DNA from: Actinomadura spongiicola
Lineage (GTDB): Bacteria; Actinomycetota; Actinomycetes; Streptosporangiales; Streptosporangiaceae
Direction of reading: 5' to 3'
DNA: 64,000 nt
Assembly (NCBI RefSeq): GCF_003432485.1
Contig: NZ_QVNQ01000007.1
Coordinates: 310,001 to 374,000 of the forward strand
In this document: one piece after another, positions 1-8,380 of the stretch
Position numbering within the stretch: position 1 is the stretch's first letter
Layout of the letters: the number at the start of each line of letters is the position of its first letter
Translations under genes and position numbers: made by a program
The notes under the pieces: model-generated
Told to the model about the DNA's origin: nothing
Seen by the model: the letters and a program-made list of their open reading frames with translations, nothing else
Database searches by the model: none

Positions 1-1200
1 GGGGGTGGCGGCCGTCTTCCAGCCCGAGTCCTCCTGGTCGAAGTCGTCGTCGACGAGCTTCTGCCTGATCTCGGGAGGCCGCTGTCCGAAGGAGTCGACG
101 GCCCCGGTGGTCGTGGCGCCATCCGGGGCGCCGGCCTCGCCCATCACGTCGAACGCGGGCAGCATGATCGCGACGCCGGCGGCGAGCGCGGCGACGGCGA
201 CGGGTAGCCGCCACCATCGTCCACCGTGCGTGGTCGTCGAGACGGGACCGGTCGGCGGCGGCGCGCTCATCCGGATCGTTCGCGGAACCGAGTCGACCGT
301 GGCCTGCGGCGTCTCCACCGGCGTCTCCACCGGCGGCCCCGACCGTCCGGGTTCGTCCTTCCGGAGCGTCAGCGTCGGAACCGCGGGCGGTGTCTCGTCG
401 CCGGTCAGCGCCTGGATCAGTTGCCTGACCGCGGGACGTTCCGCCGGGTCCTTCGCCAGCGACCGCGCGACGACGTCGTACACGGACGGGTCGAGGCCGT
501 CCAGTTCGGGGTCGGCGGACGTCACCCGGTTGATGACCTCCGGGAGCGTTCCGCCGGGGAACGGGACGCGTCCCGTGCCCGCGTAGGCGACGACACAGCC
601 CCAGGAGAACACGTCCGCGGCGGGTGTGATCTCCCGGCCGTGCATCAGCTCTGGCGCCATGAAGGCGGGGGTGCCGATGAACTGGCCGGTGCGGGTCGGG
701 CCGTCGGGGGCGTCGAGGGCGCGGGCGATGCCGAAGTCGATGACGCGGGGCCCGGTGGGGGACAGCAGCACGTTGGACGGTTTGAGGTCGCGGTGCACGA
801 TCCCGGCGCCGTGGATCGCGCTCAGCGCGGTGGCGACGTTGACGGCGAACGCCTCCAGGTCGCCGCCGCGCAGCGGGCCGTGCTCTTTGACGGCGTCGTC
901 GAGGGACGGTCCCGCGACGTACTCGGTCACCACGTACAGCGGCTCGCCGTCCAGCCGGGCGTCCAGGACGGCGGCCGTGCAGAACCGGCTGACCTGCCGC
1001 GCCGCCGTCACCTCGCGGCGGAACCGCTCGTGGAACGCCTCGTCGTCGGCGAGCTCCGCGTTGATGACCTTGACCGCGACCTGGCGGCCGGCGTCGTCCT
1101 CGCCGAGGTACACGGTGCCCATGCCGCCGCGGCCCAGCCTGCCGACGAGGCGGTACGGGCCGAGCCGCCTCGGGTCACGGTCGCGAAGTGGGGCCTGCAT
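1..1200 (-). CDS. Ser/Thr protein kinase, membrane type (C-terminus cut by window edge)
   Basis: Translating the minus strand from the ATG at 1200 gives 400 codons that run off the window without a stop. The N-terminal half is a Hanks-type kinase. It has a glycine loop (GRLGRGGMGTVYLG, about residues 20-33), the ATP-binding lysine in QVAVKVI, the catalytic loop GIVHRDLKPSNVLL and the magnesium motif DFGIARAL. A Pro/Thr-rich linker follows, then one membrane segment (LPVAVAALAAGVAIMLP) and an outer region containing FDQEDSGW. That last phrase resembles the start of the extracellular domain of the kinase at 2300-4048, so the two are paralogues with kinase inside and sensor outside. It is divergent from the hydrolase that starts at 1332. 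The kinase assignment is secure; ligand and substrate are unknown. Confidence 0.93.
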   Translation of the reverse strand, partial: MQAPLRDRDPRRLGPYRLVGRLGRGGMGTVYLGEDDAGRQVAVKVINAELADDEAFHERFRREVTAARQVSRFCTAAVLDARLDGEPLYVVTEYVAGPSLDDAVKEHGPLRGGDLEAFAVNVATALSAIHGAGIVHRDLKPSNVLLSPTGPRVIDFGIARALDAPDGPTRTGQFIGTPAFMAPELMHGREITPAADVFSWGCVVAYAGTGRVPFPGGTLPEVINRVTSADPELDGLDPSVYDVVARSLAKDPAERPAVRQLIQALTGDETPPAVPTLTLRKDEPGRSGPPVETPVETPQATVDSVPRTIRMSAPPPTGPVSTTTHGGRWWRLPVAVAALAAGVAIMLPAFDVMGEAGAPDGATTTGAVDSFGQRPPEIRQKLVDDDFDQEDSGWKTAATP

Positions 1201-1331
1201 GGCTCGACTCCCGGGGGCCGGAGGGCGCTGCTGTGCTTCAGTCTGACGTACGGTTCACTCACTTCGATGCACGAACAAGGGTGAGAAGTTCGCCCGTTCT
1301 AGTGGAGTTTGCGGGATTTGGGGGAGACGGC

Positions 1332-2303
1332 GTGGACGTGACGACCGATGTGCTCGGCCCCGGGTACGAGGCGATCGAACTGCCGATGGGCCGGGACGCC
1401 GAGGGGGAGGTGGTCGCGACGCTCGTGCGGCGGCGCCGTACCGATCCGTCGCGCCGTGCGGTCCTGTACCTGCACGGGTTCGTCGACTACTTCTTCCAGC
1501 GGCACCTGGCCGACTTCTACCTGGAGCTCGGTTTCGACTTCTACGCGCTCGACCTGCGCAAGTACGGGCGGTCGCTGCGCCCCCACCAGACGCCGAACTA
1601 CATCGAGAGCCTGTCGGACTACTTCCCGGAGATCGACGAGGCCGTCCGGATCGTCCGGGACGTGGACGGGCACGACACGCTCCTGCTGAACGGCCACTCC
1701 ACCGGCGGGCTCATCGGCGCCCTGTGGGCCGACACGATGAAGGGGCGGGGCCTGGTCGACGGCCTCGTCCTCAACAGCCCGTTCCTCGACATCGCGGAAC
1801 CGCTGGTCATGCGCAAACTCGGCGCGGGCGTGGCGCGGGTCCTGCGGCCCCGGTTCCCGAAGGCGAGGCTTCCGGCGGGCGTGTCCGACCGGTATCCGCG
1901 GAGCATCCACCGCGACCACGAGGGCGAATGGGACTTCGACCTCGGGTGGAAGCCGATCCTCGGCTTCCCGGTGCGCGCGGCGTGGCTGGCGGCCGTGCGG
2001 CGCGGGCAGCTCCGGCTGCACCGGGGCCTGGACGTCGACGTGCCCGTGCTGGTGATGGCGTCCGCGCGGAGCATCCGTCCGACCCGCAAGGTGCCGGACG
2101 TGACCGGAGCCGACGCCGTCCTGGACGTGGAGCACATGGCGCGGTGGGCACCCAGGATCGGGCGGCACGTCACGCTCGTCCGCATCGACGGGGGCCTGCA
2201 CGACCTGGTGCTGTCGGCCGAACCGGCCCGCGGGCGGGTCTTCGCGGAACTGACCCGCTGGACGAACGCCTACCTGCCCGCCGCCGACGACGTCCGGGAC
2301 TAG
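1332..2303 (+). CDS. alpha/beta hydrolase (serine aminopeptidase/monoacylglycerol lipase-like)
   Basis: This predicted cytoplasmic serine hydrolase has 323 residues. It shows the alpha/beta-hydrolase pattern: oxyanion strand VLYLHGFVDYF, nucleophile elbow GHSTGG, and a late GLHD that would supply the catalytic histidine. The closest fold group is hydrolase_4/lysophospholipase; the substrate cannot be read. I chose the GTG at 1332 because GGGGGAG lies about six bases upstream; the frame is open further upstream, with another GTG at 1302. Its last four bases overlap the end of the convergent kinase gene (2300-4048). It sits between two kinase paralogues, but nothing shows a shared function. Confidence 0.85.
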   Translation: MDVTTDVLGPGYEAIELPMGRDAEGEVVATLVRRRRTDPSRRAVLYLHGFVDYFFQRHLADFYLELGFDFYALDLRKYGRSLRPHQTPNYIESLSDYFPEIDEAVRIVRDVDGHDTLLLNGHSTGGLIGALWADTMKGRGLVDGLVLNSPFLDIAEPLVMRKLGAGVARVLRPRFPKARLPAGVSDRYPRSIHRDHEGEWDFDLGWKPILGFPVRAAWLAAVRRGQLRLHRGLDVDVPVLVMASARSIRPTRKVPDVTGADAVLDVEHMARWAPRIGRHVTLVRIDGGLHDLVLSAEPARGRVFAELTRWTNAYLPAADDVRD

Positions 2304-4048
2304 TCGAGGATCTTCGACATGTCGAAGTCGTCGAACTCGACGTTCACCGGCTGGGCCTGGTTGCCGCCCTGCTGGATCTCCATCCCGACCCATCCGTTGC
2401 CCAGCGGCTGATCGGTGTCGGTGACGTCGATGACCTGTTCGCCGTTCACCCAGAGCCGCAGCCTGACCCGCTTGCCGTCGTCCTGACCCGCGCACGCGAT
2501 CTGGATCTTGTGCACGCCCCCGGCGTCGAAGCCGGGAACGGAGTCGGGGGCGGCGAGTTCCTTGCTGCCCCGGTCCCCGTTGACCTTGCGGAGCACCGCG
2601 CCCTTGCCGTCGGCGCGGACCAGGAACAGGTACTGGGTGATGACGCTCTTGTTGTTGTTTCCGCGGCACAGCATCCCGAACCGGGCGTCGGCGGGCCCCT
2701 CCGTGACGTTCGCCGTCACGGTCGCCAGCACCGGATCGGGGAAGGCGTTCACGTCCTTCTTCGGCACCCACCGGGCGATGGACGTGGTGAACCGGCTGGT
2801 CTTCATCCAGTACTTGCCGTCACGGTAGCCGTAGTCGTTGACGAAGCTGTCCCACCCGGACTGGTCGTTGGCGAAGTCGTCGCTGAACGTCGTCGCCAGG
2901 TTCTCCTCGGGCGGGCCGTCCGAACGCAGCACGGTGAACGCGACGACGGCGAGGACGGCGAGCGCGGCGACGGCCGCACCGGCGATGAGCAGCGGGCCGC
3001 GCGGCAGCCCGCGAGACCAGCCGGACCCACGGCCGGGACGGGCGGAGTCGCTGCGCGTGACCTCGGTGCCTCGCGTCACCGTGGCCCCCGGCCGGGGCGT
3101 GCTTCGCGTGGCCGGGTCGGCGGGCGGTCCGGTCCGCGCCCGCACGGTCGGGTCGGTCGCGGTGCCGTGCCAGCCCGCCTGAACGGTCTGGGCCAGCGTC
3201 GCCGGGTCGGCCTTCTCACCGCCGCCGACCAGCCTCCCGAGAAGGTTCTGGACGGACGGCCGCTTGCGCGGGTCCTTGTCGAGCGCGGCGGCCACCACGT
3301 CCCGCAGGTCGGGGTCGAGGCCGTCCAACCTCGGTTCGTCGTGCGCGACCCGGTAGAAGATCTCCGGGACGGTGTTGCCCGCGAACGGCGCGCGGCCCGT
3401 CCCGGCGTAGGCGACGACGCAGCCCCAGGAGAACACGTCCGACGCGGGCGTGACCTGCTCGCCGCGCAGCAGCTCGGGCGGCAGGTAGTTCGGCGTGCCG
3501 ACGAACTGGCCCGTGCGGGTGGGACCGTCGGCGGCGTCGAGGGCGCGGGCGATGCCGAAGTCGATGACGCGGGGCCCGGTGGACGACAGCAGCACGTTCG
3601 CGGGTTTCAGATCGCGGTGGACGATCCCGGCGCCGTGGATGGCGGCGAGGGCGGTGGCCACGCCGACCGCGACGCCCTCCACGTCGGAGCCGGGCAGCGG
3701 GCCGCGGTCCGCGACCGCCCGCTCCAGGCTCGGACCCTCGATGTACTCGGTGACGACGTACAGCGGGTCGTCGTCGAGTTCGGCGTCCAGTACGGGGGCG
3801 GTGCAGAACCGGCGCACCTGCCGGGCCGCCGTCACCTCGCGGCGGAACCGGTCGCGGAACGCGGCCTCCCCGGCCAACTCCCGGTTGATCACCTTGACGG
3901 CGACGCGGCGGGTGCCGGTGGGGTCCTCGCCGAGGTAGACCGTTCCCATGCCGCCGCGTCCGAGCCTGCCGACGATCCGGTAGGGGCCGAGCTCGGCGGG
4001 GTCCTCGGGGCGCAGGGCCTCGCCGTTCTCTCCTGCGTGGGTGGTCAT
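2300..4048 (-). CDS. Ser/Thr protein kinase with single membrane segment and extracellular domain
   Basis: This 582-residue PknB-like kinase has its catalytic domain in about residues 20-285: glycine loop GRLGRGGMGTVYLG, lysine in RVAVKVI, HRDLKPANVLL, DFGIARAL and APE-like PPELL. A Pro/Thr/Arg-rich juxtamembrane linker follows. One membrane helix (LLIAGAAVAALAVLAVVAF) lies near residue 360, with about 200 outer residues beyond it. The outer part (FSDDFANDQSGWDSF near its start) looks like a concanavalin/laminin-G-like beta sandwich of the DUF1080 type; that fold call is inference. An AGGA lies before the ATG. It is the middle of three kinase paralogues and is transcribed with the one at 4166-5539, about 117 bases apart. 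It probably phosphorylates Ser/Thr targets in response to an envelope signal. Confidence 0.93.
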   Translation of the reverse strand: MTTHAGENGEALRPEDPAELGPYRIVGRLGRGGMGTVYLGEDPTGTRRVAVKVINRELAGEAAFRDRFRREVTAARQVRRFCTAPVLDAELDDDPLYVVTEYIEGPSLERAVADRGPLPGSDVEGVAVGVATALAAIHGAGIVHRDLKPANVLLSSTGPRVIDFGIARALDAADGPTRTGQFVGTPNYLPPELLRGEQVTPASDVFSWGCVVAYAGTGRAPFAGNTVPEIFYRVAHDEPRLDGLDPDLRDVVAAALDKDPRKRPSVQNLLGRLVGGGEKADPATLAQTVQAGWHGTATDPTVRARTGPPADPATRSTPRPGATVTRGTEVTRSDSARPGRGSGWSRGLPRGPLLIAGAAVAALAVLAVVAFTVLRSDGPPEENLATTFSDDFANDQSGWDSFVNDYGYRDGKYWMKTSRFTTSIARWVPKKDVNAFPDPVLATVTANVTEGPADARFGMLCRGNNNKSVITQYLFLVRADGKGAVLRKVNGDRGSKELAAPDSVPGFDAGGVHKIQIACAGQDDGKRVRLRLWVNGEQVIDVTDTDQPLGNGWVGMEIQQGGNQAQPVNVEFDDFDMSKILD

Positions 4049-4165
4049 CGTGGTCCTGAACTGGATGTAGGGGGTCGTTTCCGAAAAACCCTAGTGGGCC
4101 GGGCCGTTTCCGCGAACGAAGCCTTGGACGTACGAAACGGTCGTACGGATCGGTCGTACGGATCG

Positions 4166-5539
4166 TCAGCGTGTGCGGCGCGCTCGCGGAAGAGTCCGGA
4201 ACGGCGGGAGCGTTTCGCCGGTGAGCCCGAACGCGTACGCGATGACGCGGCCCGACCAGCGCTGGCAGCCGACGACCAGCCGGTACAGCGTGCGCGGGTA
4301 GCGGCCGGTGAACGGGATGACCAGCCAGCTCACCGGCATGGCGACCACCAGGAACGCGAACACCGCCATCATCACGATCAGATGCGGGAGGACCAGAACG
4401 CCCCTGAGCAGGGTGAACCAGCGCCGCGGCCCCTGCCATTCGGCCGGGTACGGCAGGTCGACCACGACGGTGTCCGTCTCCGCGGCGGGTTCGCGCCGGG
4501 CGAGGGGGGCGGCGGACCGGGCCGGCTCCGCCGTGGGAGCGTTCCGCCCGTTCCGCGGGCTCGTCCCGTTCGTTCCGTTCGACTCGGGGGTGGGCCGGGG
4601 GCGCGGTACGTCCGCGTCCGGTCCTGCGTTCGGCCCGGTGTTCGGTCCGGTGTTCGGCGCGGTCTTCGGCAGGGGCCCCTGCCAGGTCGCCGAGATCGCC
4701 TCCACGGCGTGTTCGGGGCTCTCCTGGCCGACGAGCCGGGTGAGGATCTGCCGGGCGGTCGGGCGTTCGCGCGGGTCCTTGCCGAGCGCGGCGGCGACGA
4801 TGTCGCGCAGCCGCGGGTCGAGGCCGTCGAGGTCGGGCTCGTCGTTGCCGATGCGGTGGAACGTCTCCGCGACCGTCTTGCCCTGGAACGGTGGATGGCC
4901 CGTTCCCGCGTAGACGACGACGCAGCCCCACGAGAACACGTCCGACGCCTGCTCGACGGGTTCGCCGCGCAGCACCTCCGGCGCGATGTAGGCCGGGGTG
5001 CCGACGAACTGGCCGGTGCGGGTCGGGCCGTTCGGGGTGTCGAGGGCGCGGGCGATGCCGAAGTCGATGACGCGGGGTCCGGTGGACGACAGCAGCACGT
5101 TCGCGGGTTTCAGGTCCCGGTGGACGATCCCGGCCCCGTGGATGGCGGCGAGGGCGGTGGCGACACCGACCGCGACGCCCTCCAGGTCGGAGCCGGGCAA
5201 CGGCCCCTTGGCGTGGACGGCGCTCTCCAGGCTCGGCCCGTCGATGTACTCGGTGACGATGTACGGCGGATCCTGGTCAAGCCCGGCATCCAGCACGGGA
5301 GCGGTACAAAAACGATGAACGCGACGGGCCGCGGTGACCTCGCGTCGGAAGCGGGCGAGGAACGCCGCCTCCCCGGCGAGGTCCCGGTTGATGACCTTCA
5401 CGGCGACGCGGCGGCCGTCGGGCTCGGCGCCCAGGTAGACCGTTCCCATGCCGCCGCGGCCGAGACGTCCGAGCAGGCGGTATGGCCCGAGAACACGTGG
5501 TTCGTCCTGCTCCAGGGGTTCGGCGGCGTATGTGGTCAT
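4166..5539 (-). CDS. Ser/Thr protein kinase fused to DUF4389-type membrane domain
   Basis: This 457-residue protein has a kinase domain over about residues 15-270, with glycine loop GRLGRGGMGTVYLG, VAVKVINRDL, HRDLKPANVLL, DFGIARAL and APEVL. A low-complexity linker rich in Pro, Asn-Gly and Thr follows. Instead of one helix plus an outer sensor, the C-terminal 80 residues carry two hydrophobic stretches and then FTGRYPRTLYRLVVGCQRW and AYAFGLTGETLPPF. These phrases match the DUF4389 family, usually a small stand-alone membrane protein. The kinase domain is very close in wording to that of the neighbour at 2300-4048, which points to duplication followed by tail replacement. GAGGAGA lies upstream of the ATG. 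The job of DUF4389 is unknown. Confidence 0.92.
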   Translation of the reverse strand: MTTYAAEPLEQDEPRVLGPYRLLGRLGRGGMGTVYLGAEPDGRRVAVKVINRDLAGEAAFLARFRREVTAARRVHRFCTAPVLDAGLDQDPPYIVTEYIDGPSLESAVHAKGPLPGSDLEGVAVGVATALAAIHGAGIVHRDLKPANVLLSSTGPRVIDFGIARALDTPNGPTRTGQFVGTPAYIAPEVLRGEPVEQASDVFSWGCVVVYAGTGHPPFQGKTVAETFHRIGNDEPDLDGLDPRLRDIVAAALGKDPRERPTARQILTRLVGQESPEHAVEAISATWQGPLPKTAPNTGPNTGPNAGPDADVPRPRPTPESNGTNGTSPRNGRNAPTAEPARSAAPLARREPAAETDTVVVDLPYPAEWQGPRRWFTLLRGVLVLPHLIVMMAVFAFLVVAMPVSWLVIPFTGRYPRTLYRLVVGCQRWSGRVIAYAFGLTGETLPPFRTLPRARRTR

Positions 5540-5611
5540 GGCGGGCGGTCTCCTCGAAGATCGTCAATTCCGAGGCCAGCCTAAGGGAGTCGGCGCGTCC
5601 CGACTGCCCGG

Positions 5612-6574
5612 TCAGGGGATCAGTAGCAGCTTGCCGGTGGTGCGCCGCGCCTCCAGATCGGCGTGCGCGGCACCGGCCTCGGCGAGGCCGTAACGGTGCC
5701 CGATACGAATCCCCAAGTCGCCGGACGCCACCCATCCGAAGACGTCGGCGGCGCGTTCCAGCAGCTCGTCGCGGGTGGCGACATAGTGGGAGAGGTTCGG
5801 ACGGGTGAGGAACAGCGACCCGGCCGGGTTGAGGCGCTGCGGGTCGAACGGCGGCACCTTCCCGCCCGCCGCCCCGTACAGCGCCAGGACTCCGCGCGGC
5901 CGCAGACTCGCGAGACTCCCTTCGAAGGTCGGCGCCCCGATACCGTCGTACACGGCGGCGACGCCCTCGCCGCCCGTCAGCTCCCGCACCCGGTCGGCGA
6001 ACCCGTCGTAGCCCATCGTGGCGTCCGCGCCGGCGTCCCTGGCGAGCTTCTCCTTCTCGGGTGTCGACGCCGTCGCGAAGACCCGTGCGCCCAGGGTCTT
6101 GGCCAGCTGCGTGAGGAGCAATCCCATGCCGCCCGCCCCCGCGTGCACGAGGACGGCGTCGCCCTCCTGGATCGGGTACGTGGACCGAGTCAGGTAGTGC
6201 GCGGTCATGCCCTGAAGCAGGGTCGCCGCGGCGTCCTCCAGGCTCACCCCGTCCGGGACGGGAACGGCCCTGTCCGCCCGGATGACGGCCTGCTCCGCGT
6301 AGGCGCCGTCCACATCGGAGCTCGCCACGCGGTCGCCCACCGCAAGATCCTGGACGCCTTCCCCGACCGCCGTGATCGTCCCCGCGGCCTCGACGCCCGG
6401 CGTGAACGGGAGGTCACGCGGGTACGCGCCCGTCCGGAAGTACACGTCGACGAAGTTGATCCCGGCCACCGCCACGTCGATCACCACCTCCCCGGGACCC
6501 GGCTCCGGGTCGGGACGGTCCGCGGGCACGAGGACCTCGGGGCCGCCGTTCTCGGTGATGACGATCGCGCGCAT
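5612..6574 (-). CDS. NADPH:quinone oxidoreductase, zinc-independent MDR family
   Basis: This 320-residue protein has the normal length for the Qor/zeta-crystallin group of medium-chain reductases. It begins MRAIVITENGGPEVL. A GroES-like domain contains INFVDVYFRTGAYP, and the Rossmann part contains VLVHAGAGGMGLLLTQLAK, the NADP(H)-binding turn. The cysteine/histidine set that binds catalytic zinc in alcohol dehydrogenases is absent, as expected for quinone reductases. It presumably reduces quinones or alpha,beta-unsaturated carbonyls in the cytoplasm. GGAG lies about six bases before the ATG. The TetR gene upstream on the same strand, 82 bases away, is a candidate regulator. Confidence 0.9.
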   Translation of the reverse strand: MRAIVITENGGPEVLVPADRPDPEPGPGEVVIDVAVAGINFVDVYFRTGAYPRDLPFTPGVEAAGTITAVGEGVQDLAVGDRVASSDVDGAYAEQAVIRADRAVPVPDGVSLEDAAATLLQGMTAHYLTRSTYPIQEGDAVLVHAGAGGMGLLLTQLAKTLGARVFATASTPEKEKLARDAGADATMGYDGFADRVRELTGGEGVAAVYDGIGAPTFEGSLASLRPRGVLALYGAAGGKVPPFDPQRLNPAGSLFLTRPNLSHYVATRDELLERAADVFGWVASGDLGIRIGHRYGLAEAGAAHADLEARRTTGKLLLIP

Positions 6575-6656
6575 GTGGTGCTCCTACTCCTGCGATTTCA
6601 AAGCCAATTGATCTGGAAACTCGGTCTTTGGGCGGCCTATTCCACCGGCGGCACGG

Positions 6657-7394
6657 TCAAACCCAGTCGCGCATGGTCTCGCCGACCAGCGCGACGGCCT
6701 CCTCGACCCGGGCGGCGACCCGTCCGGTGTCCCAGATGTCCAGCCGGGCGCAGTCCTCGAACGCGATCTTGGTCGCGGCCATGAAGAACGCGACGACGAT
6801 CTTCGGGCGCAGATCCGCCACCGGGTCCACGCCCTCGCGCCGCGCGATCTCGGCGGCCAGCGTCTCCGTCGCCGCCGCGTACCGGGCCATCTGCGCCGCC
6901 ATCAGCGACGGCGTCGCCTCGATCACCTGCCGGACGCGGCGGAACCTGGCGCTGTCGGTCGGGTCGCCCTTGGCGATCGTCCGGAGCACGACGCGCAACG
7001 ACTCGTACAGCGCGGTGAACGGCCGCTCTCCGGGCGGACGCGCCGCGAGGGCCTCCCTCAGGATCCGGTCGTGGTCGCCGAGGAAGCCCATCACGACGTC
7101 CTCCTTGGTGGCGAAGTAGCGGAAGAACGTCCGCTGCGACACCTCCACGGCCGCCACGATCTCGTCGATCGTCGTCTCCTCGTACCCCTGCTCGACGAAC
7201 AGTTCCAGGGCCGCGTCGACGAGCGCGAGCCGGGTCCGCTGCTTCTTGCGCTCGCGGAGTCCCGCCGACTCGGCGCCCCCCTGACCGAAGCCTTCCTGAC
7301 CGAAGCCTTCCTGGCCGGTGCCTTCCTGACCGAGGCCTTCCTGGCCGGGCTCCCGGGTGGGGCCTGACGGGTCGCCGACGGGGGCGGCGCTCAT
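6657..7394 (-). CDS. TetR/AcrR-family transcriptional regulator with repeat-built N-terminus
   Basis: This 245-residue regulator begins at ATG 7394, where AGAAGGAG lies seven bases upstream. After the first dozen residues comes a Gly-Gln-Glu-Gly-Phe/Leu repeat, encoded by five 15-base units. The TetR DNA-binding domain follows: RLALVDAALELFVEQGYEET, then the helix-turn-helix around TIDEIVAAVEVSQRTFFRYF. The C-terminal part has the usual all-helical ligand or dimer domain and is a TetR_C group often seen with RTFFRYF-type actinobacterial regulators. Ligand unknown. The adjacent quinone oxidoreductase is the most likely target besides itself; this is inferred from position only. Confidence 0.9.
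   Translation of the reverse strand: MSAAPVGDPSGPTREPGQEGLGQEGTGQEGFGQEGFGQGGAESAGLRERKKQRTRLALVDAALELFVEQGYEETTIDEIVAAVEVSQRTFFRYFATKEDVVMGFLGDHDRILREALAARPPGERPFTALYESLRVVLRTIAKGDPTDSARFRRVRQVIEATPSLMAAQMARYAAATETLAAEIARREGVDPVADLRPKIVVAFFMAATKIAFEDCARLDIWDTGRVAARVEEAVALVGETMRDWV
7281..7355. repeat. 15-bp tandem repeat inside the TetR gene
   Basis: Five head-to-tail 15-base units, based on CTGACCGAAGCCTTC, run from 7281 to 7355. The first two are identical, the next two differ at a few places and the last is degenerate. On the coding (minus) strand each unit gives Gly-Gln-Glu-Gly-Phe/Leu/Thr. Because 15 is a multiple of three, copy-number change would lengthen or shorten the N-terminal tail without breaking the frame. 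Confidence 0.9.
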
Positions 7395-7716
7395 CGGCTC
7401 GCTCCTTCTGTCCATGTCACGCGGGCGGGTGCCGCCCGTCCTCCAGAGGCTTTTATCACGGACGGAGCCTCCGGCCCGAACGGGCGCGTCCGCCACCGGG
7501 AACCCGTCCGTTCCGTGATTGGCGCATACGGGGGCGACACGTTGTCCCGGTTCATGCGGACCATCCTCGGCGAATCGCGAAACACCTGCTCCACTCTCGT
7601 GATTTCCCTGCACAGCCCGGGGATTCGGGTCATGCTGATGACCGGTCACCAACCGTCGCCGGACGATCGCCCTTGGTCATCGCCCGGTGGACCTCGGACC
7701 ACTGGAGGCGGCTGAT
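7395..7716. other. non-coding stretch between divergent TetR and small-protein genes
   Basis: I find no convincing gene here. The stretch should hold the divergent promoters of the TetR gene and of the small protein at 7717. Short open frames on both strands lack ribosome binding sites and read as low-complexity shadows. An imperfect inverted repeat (GAGGC/GCCTC) lies near 7445-7470. Confidence 0.5.
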
Positions 7717-7989
7717 GTGTCTGTAGTGGGTGGGCGGGAGACCGCCGAGACGCGCCGACGGCATCTCGCGGCGCTCGCGTACGAAGTCGAGGTCCGCGGG
7801 CTCTCCTGGAGGCTCGCGGGCCCCGAGGAGTCACTGCTGAGCGTGTCCGGGCCGCGGGTGCGGGGCCGGATCATGGTCGTCGCGACCCCGTCCGGCGACG
7901 GCTGGTACTACCTCTGGCCGGGCGGGGGCATGGCCGATGTCGCCGAGGTCGCGGCGGTCGCCGACCGGCTGGCCCGCATGCTCGCGTGA
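7717..7989 (+). CDS. small conserved-looking protein of unknown function
   Basis: This 90-residue protein is not recognised. I start it at GTG 7717 because GGAGG lies eight bases upstream; an in-frame GTG at 7687 has no such site. The sequence is a plausible small alpha/beta domain. It has charged helices (AETRRRHLAALAYEVEVR), a beta-rich centre ending in GWYYLWPGG, and a final helix VADRLARMLA. No membrane segment or signal peptide is visible. It ends about 50 bases before the promoter and LexA box of the polymerase operon and is probably transcribed separately. Confidence 0.6.
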   Translation: MSVVGGRETAETRRRHLAALAYEVEVRGLSWRLAGPEESLLSVSGPRVRGRIMVVATPSGDGWYYLWPGGGMADVAEVAAVADRLARMLA

Positions 7990-8001
7990 ACGGGCCCCGC
8001 C

Positions 8002-8031
8002 TTGCTCGCGCGGTCACGGTATCCCTAGACT
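8002..8031 (+). promoter_or_regulatory. predicted promoter of the DUF6504-dnaE2 operon
   Basis: TTGCTC (8002-8007) and TAGACT (8026-8031) are separated by 18 bases and match the -35/-10 pattern of a vegetative actinobacterial promoter. The start of transcription would fall on or just before the LexA box at 8038-8053, so bound repressor would block initiation. Confidence 0.6.
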
Positions 8032-8037
8032 CGGGAC

Positions 8038-8053
8038 GCGAACGTTTGTTCGA
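8038..8053. promoter_or_regulatory. LexA (SOS) box
   Basis: CGAAC-GTTT-GTTCG at 8039-8052 is a perfect inverted repeat. It matches the Gram-positive/actinobacterial LexA operator (GAAC-N4-GTTC core, often flanked by CG). It lies about 50 bases upstream of the DUF6504 start. DnaE2 polymerases are classic DNA-damage-induced genes, so site and context agree. Confidence 0.85.
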
Positions 8054-8103
8054 ATCTTGCCCGCATGTCCTTCCCCCGTGCGGTGAGCCCGAGGGGGAGG
8101 CAG

Positions 8104-8379
8104 ATGACACGCGTGTTCGGCGACCCCGTGGACGTCTGGGTGAACGATGGGCGTCCCGTCAGGTTCGTCTGGCGCGGCCGGCTCCACACCGTACGGCGGG
8201 TGCTGGAGCATTGGGTCACGACCCGTGACTGGTGGCGGGACCGGCATCCCGACGGCGAGGCCACCGGCGAGCGGGAGTTCTGGCGGGTCGAGGCGACCCC
8301 GGGCCGGGAGATCGGCGTCTACGAGCTACGTCATGACGTGGCCGCCGACAGTTGGCTGCTCTCCCGGGTATGGGACTGA
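8104..8379 (+). CDS. DUF6504-family protein, first gene of SOS operon
   Basis: This 91-residue protein starts at ATG 8104 behind GGGGGAGG. The sequence (VDVWVNDGRPVRFVWRGRLHTVRRVLEHW, quoted in part; then WWRDRHP and FWRVEATPG) fits the DUF6504 group. That group commonly accompanies ImuB/DnaE2-type translesion genes in actinobacteria. Its tryptophan- and arginine-rich beta character suggests nucleic-acid or protein contact, but no role is established that I know of. Its stop lies one base before the GTG of the polymerase gene, so the two are translationally coupled. The upstream LexA box predicts damage induction. No imuA or imuB is visible nearby. Confidence 0.75.
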   Translation: MTRVFGDPVDVWVNDGRPVRFVWRGRLHTVRRVLEHWVTTRDWWRDRHPDGEATGEREFWRVEATPGREIGVYELRHDVAADSWLLSRVWD

Positions 8380-8380
8380 C

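Noticed and set aside
1724..5584. Open frame of almost 1,290 codons on the plus strand opposite the kinases
   Set aside because: Low-complexity Arg/Gly/Asp sequence without domains, antisense to two clear kinases; an effect of high GC.
8041..8060. GTTCGAATC, a perfect tRNA T-loop-like string
   Set aside because: No acceptor, D-arm or anticodon stem can be built around it; the bases belong to the LexA box.
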